Position numbers and translations under genes: made by a program | The notes under the pieces: model-generated | Told to the model about the DNA's origin: nothing | Database searches by the model: none | The model's input: the letters and a program-made list of their open reading frames with translations, nothing else | Shown here: positions 56,702-64,000 of the stretch, piece after piece | Numbering within the stretch: the first letter of the stretch is position 1 | Layout of the letters: each line of letters begins with the position of its first letter | DNA from: Thiohalobacter sp. | Lineage (GTDB): Bacteria > Pseudomonadota > Gammaproteobacteria > DSM-19610 | Reading direction: 5' to 3' | DNA length: 64,000 nt | Assembly (NCBI GenBank): GCA_026984515.1 | Contig: JALSRZ010000059.1 | Coordinates: forward strand, 1 to 64,000

Positions 56702-57829
56702 ATGACAAAAAACGAATTTAACCTGGCTGATGACCTCTGTTACCTGAACCATGCTGCGGTCTCCCCCTGGCCGGTGCGCACGGTGGAGGCCGTACAACGC
56801 TTTGCGGCCGAAAACGGCCGGCTCGGTTCACGCCGCTACGAACACTGGCTGGACACCGAGCAGGCGCTGCGCAGACAGCTGCAAACCCTGGTCAATGCCG
56901 CGGATGTCAACGAAATAGCGCTCATGAAAAGCACCTCCGAAGCCCTGTCGGTGATCGCCTGGGGCTTCCCCTGGCAAGCCGGCGACGAAGTGCTCATCAG
57001 CAACCAGGAGTTCCCCTCCAACCGCATCGTCTGGGAATCCTTGCACAGCCTCGGGGTAAGCGTACGCAGCGTCGATATCGACCGGGTCCGTGACCCGGAA
57101 CAACGCATCATCGAGGCCATGACGCCTGCAACCCGCCTGGTGGCACTCAGTTCCGTGCAATACGCCAGCGGGCTGGCGCTGGATCTAGAGGCGATTGGTG
57201 CTGCGTGCAGGCAGCGAGGTGCAGCCTTCTGCGTGGATGCCATCCAGAGCCTGGGCGTGAAACCACTGGATGTACAGGCCTGCCAGGCGGACTTTGTGGT
57301 GGGCGACGGGCACAAGTGGATGTTGGGGCCGGAAGGACTGGCCCTGTTTTACTGCCACAGTGACTGGCTGGAACGGCTGGCGCTCAGGCAGTATGGCTGG
57401 CACATGGTGGAAGCACTGGGTGACTACGACCGCCGCGACTGGCAACCCGCCGCCAGCGCGCGTCGTTTCGAGTGCGGCAGCCCGAACATGCTGGGTATCC
57501 ACGCCCTGCACGCCAGCCTGGGCCTGCTGCTGGAAACCGGCATTCCGGCCATATTTAATTTAGTTTCGGCAAAAATTCAATATCTAATTGATAATATAAT
57601 AAATAATGGTGGAATTATCGTCTCAGAAATCACGCCGGACAGACGCGCCGGGATTGTCACATTCCGATATCCACAGGAAAACCTCGAGGCGCGCTACCGT
57701 TACCTGCAGGAAAACGGGGTGATCTGCGCCCTGCGCGGCGGCGGCATCCGTTTTTCACCGCATTTCTACACCCCGGAATCCGTGCTGGAACGCGCGCTGC
57801 GCCTGGCACACAAGCCACTGAATTGCTAG
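56702..57829 (+). CDS. Class V aminotransferase (cysteine-desulfurase-like fold)
   Basis: A 375-residue PLP enzyme: YLNHAAVSPWPVRTVEAVQR, SNQEFPSNRIVWE, CVDAIQSLGVKPL (Asp for PLP) and the Schiff-base Lys in VVGDGHKWMLGPEG. It belongs to the aminotransferase class V/NifS-like group; the exact donor is unknown and desulfurase function is unproven. Bases 57549-57628 inside the gene are extremely AT-rich and encode INLVSAK...IDNIINNGGIIV-like residues with rare codons, unlike the rest. ORF and motifs stay intact. Confidence 0.85.
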   Translation: MTKNEFNLADDLCYLNHAAVSPWPVRTVEAVQRFAAENGRLGSRRYEHWLDTEQALRRQLQTLVNAADVNEIALMKSTSEALSVIAWGFPWQAGDEVLISNQEFPSNRIVWESLHSLGVSVRSVDIDRVRDPEQRIIEAMTPATRLVALSSVQYASGLALDLEAIGAACRQRGAAFCVDAIQSLGVKPLDVQACQADFVVGDGHKWMLGPEGLALFYCHSDWLERLALRQYGWHMVEALGDYDRRDWQPAASARRFECGSPNMLGIHALHASLGLLLETGIPAIFNLVSAKIQYLIDNIINNGGIIVSEITPDRRAGIVTFRYPQENLEARYRYLQENGVICALRGGGIRFSPHFYTPESVLERALRLAHKPLNC

Positions 57830-57947
57830 TGCTTGCGGCGCCCCGGATTCACTGCTCAGACTATCTATAAAGTGGCCGCTAATCTTGCATATAGCTCCCG
57901 AACGGGGGCCCGACCCTGAATACGATCTACCGAACGGAAGCTGAAGC

Positions 57948-58856
57948 ATGCTCAATCCTGCGGCCTGGCTGGGAAAGAAAGTTGTCGGTTGGCTGACTGC
58001 TGAACAGCAGCCGGCCAACCCGCCGCTGTGTGACTTCGAGCGCATCCGCTACGAAATCCGCCCCTGCGATGTGGTGCTGGTCGAAGGACGCAGCCGTATA
58101 TCGGAAATCATCCGCACGATTACGCAAAGCCCGTGGTCACATTCCGCGCTCTATATTGGCCGTGTACATGACATCGATGACGAGGAACTGCGGGACAAAG
58201 TACTCTCTTTCTACAGTGGGGACCCCAATGAACAGCTGATCATCGAAGCCTGGCTGGGTGAAGGCACCGTGGTGGAACCCTTGAGCAAGTACTGCGCGGA
58301 TTCGCTGCGGGTCTGCCGGCCCACCGGACTGACCCGGCAGGACGCGCAACAGATCATGAAGTTCACCCTGCAACACCTGGGTTTCGAGTATGACCTGCGC
58401 CAGCTCATGGACCTGGGTCGCTTCCTGTTCCCGTACAGCATCATCCCGCGCCGCTGGCGTTCGAGCCTGTTTGAACACAATGCCGGGGGGCCGACGCGCT
58501 CCGTATGCTCTTCGATGATTGCCGCCGCGTTCGCTTCGGTCAACTTCCCGGTGCTGCCCATGCTGGAAGAACGGCGCGATGGCTCGCTGCGCATGGTGCC
58601 GCGCAACACGCGTCTTTTCACCCCGCGCGATTTTGACTATTCACCCTACTTTGACATCATCAAGTGCCCGCACCTGGATTTTGCCAAACACCCGACCTAC
58701 CGTGAAATGCCATGGGACCGCAGCGGCCGCATCTGTGATTCCGACGGGGAATGTTACCTGCCTGCAGGGCAACCCGACCCGCAACCCGGAGAAGCGAACT
58801 ACAATGAGGAAGTCGAGGTCGAAACAGAAGCAGAAGGCGTTATAAAAACCACCTGA
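57948..58856 (+). CDS. YiiX/YebB-like permuted NlpC/P60 cysteine hydrolase
   Basis: A 302-residue protein of the YiiX-type papain-like superfamily. His is in the SPWSHSALYIGR motif (about 62-73) and Cys in RSVCSSMIAAAF (about 185-197), the circularly permuted order His before Cys; CDVVLVEGRSRISEI starts the domain. The long C-terminus is Glu-rich. It may cleave peptidoglycan, lipid or amide bonds; the substrate is unknown. It lies 17 bases before fadE with the same direction, suggesting a lipid-related context. Confidence 0.78.
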   Translation: MLNPAAWLGKKVVGWLTAEQQPANPPLCDFERIRYEIRPCDVVLVEGRSRISEIIRTITQSPWSHSALYIGRVHDIDDEELRDKVLSFYSGDPNEQLIIEAWLGEGTVVEPLSKYCADSLRVCRPTGLTRQDAQQIMKFTLQHLGFEYDLRQLMDLGRFLFPYSIIPRRWRSSLFEHNAGGPTRSVCSSMIAAAFASVNFPVLPMLEERRDGSLRMVPRNTRLFTPRDFDYSPYFDIIKCPHLDFAKHPTYREMPWDRSGRICDSDGECYLPAGQPDPQPGEANYNEEVEVETEAEGVIKTT

Positions 58857-58873
58857 ATCACAGGAGCAATACC

Positions 58874-61348
58874 ATGGTGCTACTCATCGAATCACTGATC
58901 GTACTGGCCGTCGTCTGGAGCCTGGCGGCACGGCGCGCACCGGCCTGGGCCTGGAGTGGCGCGATTGCCCTGTACCTGCTGGCCTGGCCCGGGATACACC
59001 AGGTCAGTGCCTGGGCACTGACACCCGTATGGCTGGTATTTATTCCCGCTGCCGTCCTGCTGGGGGTGCCCGCGGTGCGCCGCAGCGTCATCAGCACACC
59101 GGTGATGGAAATGTTCCGTCGCATGATGCCGAGCGTATCCGACACCGAACGCGAAGCCCTGGAAGCCGGCAGCACCTGGTGGGAAGCCGAACTGTTCAGC
59201 GGTCAGCCCGACTGGGATACCCTGCTTGGTTACGCGGCGCCTGCGCTCAGCAAGGAAGAACAGGCCTTCCTCGACGGCCCGGTCAATGAACTGTGCCGCC
59301 TGATCGACGACTGGGAAATTACCGAACACCTGCACGACCTGCCGCAACCGGTGTGGGATTTCCTCAAGCAGCAACGCTTCTTCGGCATGATCATTCCCAA
59401 ACAGTACGGCGGCCTGGAGTTCACCGCCTACGGTCACTCCTGCGTGGTCATGAAGATTGCCAGCCGCAGCATCTCGGCTGCGGTCACCGCCATGGTGCCA
59501 AACTCACTGGGACCCGCCCAGCTGTTGCTGCATTATGGAACCGATGCGCAGAAACAATACTACCTGCCGCGCCTGGCCTGCGGTGATGAAATTCCCTGCT
59601 TCGCCCTGACCGGGCCCGAGGCCGGCAGCGATGCCGCCGCCATGCCCGACCGCGGTGTGGTCTGCCGTGCGCCTTTCGAAGGCGAAGAACGGCTCGGCAT
59701 CCGCCTGAACTGGGAAAAACGCTACATCACGCTGGGCCCGGTCGCCACCGTGCTCGGCCTGGCCTTCAGGCTGTACGACCCGGATCACCTGCTGGGCGCG
59801 AAAGAAGAGCTAGGCATTACGCTGGCGTTGATTCCCACGGACACGCCCGGCGTCAAGATCGGCGAGCGGCACTTTCCGCTCAACCAGGCCTTCATGAACG
59901 GCCCCAACAGCGGCAAGGATGTCTTCATCCCCATGGACTGGATCATCGGTGGGCAGGCGCGCATCGGCGAAGGCTGGCGCATGCTGATGGAATGCCTGGC
60001 CGACGGCCGCTCCATCTCACTGCCCGCACTCGGCACCGGCGGTGGCAAACTGGCTGCACGCGCGGGCGGCGCCTATGCCGCGGTACGCAAACAGTTCAAG
60101 ACGCCCATCGGTCGCTTTGAAGGCATCTCCGAAGTGCTGGGCCGCATTGCCGGCAACGCCTACGCCATGGACGCCGCCCGGGGCCTGACCACTCTGGCCG
60201 TCGACCGCGGCGAAAAGCCATCGGTCGCTTCCGCCATCGTCAAGTACCACCTGACCGAACGCGGACGCCGGGTGATGGATGATGTCATGGATATTCACGG
60301 TGGCCGCGGCATCTGTATGGGACCGCGCAACTACCTGGGGCGCTTCTACCAGAGCATACCCATCAGCATCACGGTAGAGGGCGCCAATATTCTTACCCGC
60401 AGCCTGATCATCTTCGGCCAGGGCGCGATCCGCTGTCACCCCTACCTGCTGAAAGAAATGGAAGCGGCGCAGCGCCGTGACGCAAACCGTTTTGACCTCG
60501 CCCTGTTCGGACATATCAAACTGCTGCTGGGCAACCTGGCGCGCGCCGTGTTCCACGGCCTGACCCGCGCGCGTTTCGCAGGCACTCCCACAGACCGGGA
60601 GGAGGCCCGCTACTACCGGCAGCTGACGCGCATGAGCGCGATGTTTGCGGTCTCCGCGGAAGCCGCCCTGCTGACCCTGGGCGGGGCACTGAAGCGCAGG
60701 GAGTCGCTGTCCGGACGGCTCGGTGACGTATTGAGCCAGCTGTATATCGCCTCGGCCGCGCTCAAGCGCTATGCCGACCAGGGCCGTCAGCCGGCGGACC
60801 GGCCGTTACTGGAATGGGCGGTACATGACGCCCTGTTTGAGGCCCAACAAAAGCTGTTTGAAGTCTATGCCAACCTGCCCAACCGCTGGCTGGGCAGAGC
60901 GCTGAAATGGATGCTGTTCCCTTTTGGCGCCAGCTACCGCGCACCCGACGATGCACTGCTGCAACGCGCAGCCAGTGTCATCCTGCACTGGGGCAGCGCG
61001 CGCGAACGCCTGACGGAAGGCCTGTACATACCACAGGATGAGCGCGAGTCGCTGGCACAACTGGAGACGGCTTTTGAAAAAGCCGCGGCCGCCCAGTCTA
61101 TTCTTTCGCACTTGCGAAAAGCCATGCGCAGTGGTCAACTTGCATCCGGGGATCCGGAGCACTGCCTGGTGGAAGCGGTTTCCGCCGGCGTAATCGACGA
61201 ACGTGAAGCGGCACAGGTGCGTGCCGCGGCAGCCGCACGACAACAGGTCATCGGTGTCGATGCATTCCCCGCCGACTACTGGAAGGAGACAGACAGCTCA
61301 TGGCAGCGCAACCCAACCCCCTCGCAACAGGCCGGCCGGTCTTCGTAG
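58874..61348 (+). CDS. fadE: Acyl-CoA dehydrogenase FadE
   Basis: An 824-residue membrane-associated dehydrogenase for the first step of fatty acid beta-oxidation. Two N-terminal hydrophobic segments (1-20, 28-65) precede an acyl-CoA dehydrogenase core: FFGMIIPKQYGGLEFTAYGH, CFALTGPEAGSDAAAMPD (FAD/substrate loop) and GVKIGERHFPLNQAFMNGPN. The extended C-terminal domain is the FadE type; length agrees with E. coli FadE (814). Its last 49 bases overlap fadI. Confidence 0.93.
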   Translation: MVLLIESLIVLAVVWSLAARRAPAWAWSGAIALYLLAWPGIHQVSAWALTPVWLVFIPAAVLLGVPAVRRSVISTPVMEMFRRMMPSVSDTEREALEAGSTWWEAELFSGQPDWDTLLGYAAPALSKEEQAFLDGPVNELCRLIDDWEITEHLHDLPQPVWDFLKQQRFFGMIIPKQYGGLEFTAYGHSCVVMKIASRSISAAVTAMVPNSLGPAQLLLHYGTDAQKQYYLPRLACGDEIPCFALTGPEAGSDAAAMPDRGVVCRAPFEGEERLGIRLNWEKRYITLGPVATVLGLAFRLYDPDHLLGAKEELGITLALIPTDTPGVKIGERHFPLNQAFMNGPNSGKDVFIPMDWIIGGQARIGEGWRMLMECLADGRSISLPALGTGGGKLAARAGGAYAAVRKQFKTPIGRFEGISEVLGRIAGNAYAMDAARGLTTLAVDRGEKPSVASAIVKYHLTERGRRVMDDVMDIHGGRGICMGPRNYLGRFYQSIPISITVEGANILTRSLIIFGQGAIRCHPYLLKEMEAAQRRDANRFDLALFGHIKLLLGNLARAVFHGLTRARFAGTPTDREEARYYRQLTRMSAMFAVSAEAALLTLGGALKRRESLSGRLGDVLSQLYIASAALKRYADQGRQPADRPLLEWAVHDALFEAQQKLFEVYANLPNRWLGRALKWMLFPFGASYRAPDDALLQRAASVILHWGSARERLTEGLYIPQDERESLAQLETAFEKAAAAQSILSHLRKAMRSGQLASGDPEHCLVEAVSAGVIDEREAAQVRAAAAARQQVIGVDAFPADYWKETDSSWQRNPTPSQQAGRSS

Positions 61349-62613
61349 TCGACGGCAGCCGCTCGCCGTTTTTGCGCGCGCGCGGCAGGCCCGGCCCCCT
61401 GCACGCTTCCGACCTGGCGTTCCAGGCCGGTCGTGCCCTGCTCTACCGTCAGCCGTTTGCACCCCGGGATCTGGACCAGGTCATCATGGGTTGCGTCATG
61501 CCCGGGCCGCAGGAAGTCAATATCGCCCGGGTGGTCGCACTGCGACTGGGGTGTGGCGACCGGGTACCGGCATGGACCGTACAGCGCAACTGCGCCTCCG
61601 GCCTGCAGGCACTGGACTGCGCTGCCCAGGATATCGCCGCCGGGCGCTCCGAACTGGTGCTGGCCGGCGGCGCGGAAGCCATGAGCCATGCACCGCTGCT
61701 GTTCGGCACCGCCATAGTCAACTGGCTGAGCGCGCTCAACAGCGCACGCAGCACCGGCGCCAGGCTCAAAACCATTGCCGCCTTCCGACCCGCGTTCCTG
61801 AAGCCCGTCATCGGCCTGCTGTGCGGCCTGACCGATCCCATCGTCAGCCTCAACATGGGCCAGACCGCCGAGATCCTTGCACACCGCTTCAACATCAGTC
61901 GCGAGGCGATGGACGCCTACGCCCTGCGCAGCCACCAGCGGCTGGACCAGGCGCAGCAACAAGGCCACCTGGAAGAAATCGAACCGGTCTATGACGAACG
62001 GGGCAAGTACTATGCTGCCGACGACGGGCTGCGTGCCGACAGCAGCCTGGAAAAACTGGCCAGACTGAAACCGGTGTTCGACCGGCCGTTCGGCAAGGTC
62101 ACCGCCGGCAACAGCGCGCAGATCACCGATGGTGCCGCCTGGCTGGTACTGGCCTCCGAAACCGCTGTAGAGAAATACGGTCTGCCGGTCATCGGCCGCA
62201 TTACCGACAGCCAGTGGGCTGCGCTGGACCCCAGCCAGATGGGACTGGGACCGGTGCACGCCATGGCGCCCATCCTGAAGCGCAACGGGCTCAACAGTAG
62301 CGATATCGACAACTGGGAAATCAACGAAGCCTTCGCCGCCCAGGTGCTGGCCTGCCTGAGCGCCTGGCAGGATGAGGACTACTGCCGGCAGGAATTACAG
62401 CTCGATGCCGCCTTCGACCCGATCGACGAACAACGCCTGAACATCGATGGTGGCGGTGTCGCCATCGGCCACCCGGTGGGTGCCAGCGGTGCACGCATCG
62501 CCCTGCACGCACTGCGGACCCTGCAACGCACGGGTGGTCAACGCGCAATCGCCAGCCTCTGCATTGGCGGCGGCCAGGGCGGTGCCCTGCTGCTGGAAAG
62601 GGAAACCGCCTGA
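61300..62613 (+). CDS. fadI: Acetyl-CoA acyltransferase FadI (thiolase)
   Basis: A 437-residue thiolase. RPVFVVDGSRSPFLRARGRP opens the domain; the nucleophilic Cys is in VQRNCASGLQALDCAAQ, His in NEAFAAQVL and the second Cys in ASLCIGGGQGGALLLE. Size and order match FadI more than FadA. ATG 61300 lies 49 bases inside fadE with GGAG 11 bases upstream; no better later start is seen. Its stop overlaps the next start as TGATG. Confidence 0.92.
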   Translation: MAAQPNPLATGRPVFVVDGSRSPFLRARGRPGPLHASDLAFQAGRALLYRQPFAPRDLDQVIMGCVMPGPQEVNIARVVALRLGCGDRVPAWTVQRNCASGLQALDCAAQDIAAGRSELVLAGGAEAMSHAPLLFGTAIVNWLSALNSARSTGARLKTIAAFRPAFLKPVIGLLCGLTDPIVSLNMGQTAEILAHRFNISREAMDAYALRSHQRLDQAQQQGHLEEIEPVYDERGKYYAADDGLRADSSLEKLARLKPVFDRPFGKVTAGNSAQITDGAAWLVLASETAVEKYGLPVIGRITDSQWAALDPSQMGLGPVHAMAPILKRNGLNSSDIDNWEINEAFAAQVLACLSAWQDEDYCRQELQLDAAFDPIDEQRLNIDGGGVAIGHPVGASGARIALHALRTLQRTGGQRAIASLCIGGGQGGALLLERETA

Positions 62614-64000
62614 TGGATACCAAAAACGAAAAGCGCGACCTCTACACGGTCATCGATGAAGACAACATCGCCTGGCTGCATTTCGACAAACAGGGCAGCA
62701 GCACCAATGTCCTGTCCGCTGCCGTCCTGGAAGCCTTCTACGAAGAACTGCTGGAACTGGTGGAACGCGCACCGCGCGGCCTGGTGATCCTTTCCGACAA
62801 ACCCAACGGCTTCATTGCCGGCGCCGATGTGCGTGAATTCACCCAACTGGAAAACCACGACCAGGCACTCAGTGCCATCCAGCGCGGCCAGGCCGTGTTC
62901 GACCGGCTTGCGGCCCTGCCGTTTCCCAGTGTGGCGCTGATCCACGGCTTTTGCCTGGGCGGCGGCCTGGAAATGGCGCTGGCCTGCCGGTACCGGGTGG
63001 CCAGGGATGATCCCGGTACGCGCCTGGGCCTGCCCGAAGTCCGGCTCGGCATCCACCCCGGGTTCGGCGGCTCCGTGCGCCTGACCCCGCTGGTTGGCGC
63101 CCTGCACGCCATGGACCTGATGCTCAGCGGCCGCACCGTCGACGGCCGTACCGCCCGACGCATGGGTTTCGTGGATCATGCCGTCCCGGAACGACACCTG
63201 CATACGGCGGCGCGCGCGATGATCATGGAGCCGCCGTTCCCCCACCGGCCCGGCAAATTGCAGGCACTCAGCAACCATCCCTGGGCACGCCCCCTGCTGG
63301 CGCGCGTATTCCGCCACCAGGTCAGCAAAAAGGCGCGCGAAGATCACTACCCTGCACCGTACGCACTGATCGATGTCTGGCTGGAACACGCCGGGGACGA
63401 GCGCGCCATGCTGCACGCCGAAGCGGCATCAGTGGCCGACCTGATCGTCGGCCCGACCGCGCAGAACCTGATCCGCGTATTCCTGTTACAGGAGACGCTC
63501 AAGGCGCTGGGGCAGAAATCGGATTTCAAACCGGCACACGTGCACGTCATCGGCGCCGGTATCATGGGCGGTGATATCGCGGCCTGGTGCGCACTGCGCG
63601 GCATGCGTGTCACGCTGGCGGACCAGTCGCCGGAGCGCATTGCACCGGCCGTAAAGCGGGCGCAGCGGTTATTCAAACGCCGCCTGAAACGACCACGCCC
63701 CATCCAGGAAGCCATGGACCGGCTGATGCCGGACCACAGGGGCATCGGTGTAGAGCACGCGGACGTGGTGATCGAAGCCATCTTCGAAGACGCGGACGCC
63801 AAGCGCAGCCTGTACCAGGAACTGGAACCGCGCATGCGCGCGGACGCGGTGCTGGCGACCAATACCTCCAGTATTCCACTGGCCGAACTGCGTGACGTGC
63901 TCAGCAAGCCCGCACGCCTGGTCGGCATCCACTTTTTCAACCCCGTGGCGAAAATGCAGCTGGTGGAAATTGTCCGCGACGACAGCACGGACCCGGAGGT
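62613..64000 (+). CDS. fadJ: Fatty-acid oxidation complex alpha subunit FadJ (partial)
   Basis: The first 462 residues of a bifunctional enoyl-CoA hydratase/3-hydroxyacyl-CoA dehydrogenase; the gene runs off the window end. The hydratase domain has FIAGADVREFTQ, GFCLGGGLEMALACRYRVA and LPEVRLGIHPGFGGSVRL. The dehydrogenase starts with the NAD motif VIGAGIMGGDIAAWCALRG and shows VLATNTSSIPLAEL. The sequence pairs with fadI as the FadIJ complex. Start overlaps fadI (TGATG). The C-terminal third lies outside the window. Confidence 0.9.
   Translation, partial: MDTKNEKRDLYTVIDEDNIAWLHFDKQGSSTNVLSAAVLEAFYEELLELVERAPRGLVILSDKPNGFIAGADVREFTQLENHDQALSAIQRGQAVFDRLAALPFPSVALIHGFCLGGGLEMALACRYRVARDDPGTRLGLPEVRLGIHPGFGGSVRLTPLVGALHAMDLMLSGRTVDGRTARRMGFVDHAVPERHLHTAARAMIMEPPFPHRPGKLQALSNHPWARPLLARVFRHQVSKKAREDHYPAPYALIDVWLEHAGDERAMLHAEAASVADLIVGPTAQNLIRVFLLQETLKALGQKSDFKPAHVHVIGAGIMGGDIAAWCALRGMRVTLADQSPERIAPAVKRAQRLFKRRLKRPRPIQEAMDRLMPDHRGIGVEHADVVIEAIFEDADAKRSLYQELEPRMRADAVLATNTSSIPLAELRDVLSKPARLVGIHFFNPVAKMQLVEIVRDDSTDPE

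Noticed and set aside
61300-61348. Possible frameshift or sequencing error at the fadE-fadI junction
   Set aside because: Both frames keep intact family ends and starts; a 49-base overlap with a GGAG site is consistent with coupled translation.
1-64000. tRNA, rRNA, insertion sequence or prophage
   Set aside because: I found no cloverleaf-like sequence, transposase, integrase or att-type repeat that I could support by eye; a tRNAscan run would settle the RNA part.

Overview
The window is a 64 kb stretch of GC-rich chromosome, packed with genes, almost certainly from a gammaproteobacterium. The evidence is a BatBCD-type operon, an NhaR-like LysR regulator, short-form Hpf, YccA, a long FadE with FadI/FadJ, and hexameric-type citrate synthase. 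A sulfur-oxidising or sediment-dwelling relative is plausible, given many rhodanese, cytochrome and metal-resistance genes, but the genus cannot be fixed from sequence alone. I recognise no rRNA, tRNA, CRISPR array, integrase or transposase.

Layout. 1-3.2 kb: end of a BatABCD-like operon (BatB tail, Q/E-rich BatC, BatD). 3.2-7.4 kb (minus strand): a two-component system overlapping a small K+-channel-like gene, and a SulP transporter. 7.6-15.8 kb: first metal-efflux block, with a CzcI-like small protein, an RND tripartite pump (czcCBA type) and a P1B ATPase with an APC instead of a CPC motif. 15.8-18.6 kb: nhaR-like regulator, hpf, yccA and a MerR-type sensor. 18.6-26.6 kb (minus strand): arsenosugar cluster of arsM, two TIGR04282/TIGR04283-type glycosyltransferases, arsS, a mercuric-reductase-like flavoprotein, a pentaheme cytochrome, a TVP38-rhodanese fusion and a sterol-desaturase-like hydroxylase. 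An ArsR-rhodanese gene diverges from it, with a palindrome just behind its promoter. 27.4-46.2 kb: second, copper-oriented block: small Cys/His-rich secreted proteins, CusCBA pump, DsbA-like protein, porin, diheme cytochrome c, MerR regulator, thioredoxin-like protein, PII-like protein, CFA synthase, YHS/HMBD copper ATPase, SHOCT protein, a bufferin/HvfA-like RiPP precursor, malate dehydrogenase, DUF5676 protein and an orphan Rieske protein. 46.2-56.7 kb: flavoprotein, three c-di-GMP proteins, gltA, a TlpA-like thioredoxin. 56.7-64 kb: class V aminotransferase, YiiX-like hydrolase and a fadE-fadI-fadJ beta-oxidation operon running off the end.

How it works together. The middle of the window is a metal and metalloid defence archipelago: RND pumps clear the periplasm, P1B ATPases clear the cytoplasm, small thiol/His-rich secreted peptides probably buffer periplasmic copper, and arsenite is methylated and built into arsenosugars. 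Two nearly identical MerR-type promoters (38808-38839 and 45123-45154), 6 kb apart, suggest that one MerR regulator coordinates the PII-like/CFA unit and the DUF5676-Rieske unit. The most novel items are this putative regulon, the orphan bufferin-like precursor with two EGKCG motifs, the set of four Pro-tailed CzcI-like peptides, and several palindromic (MITE/REP-like) repeats between the metal genes.
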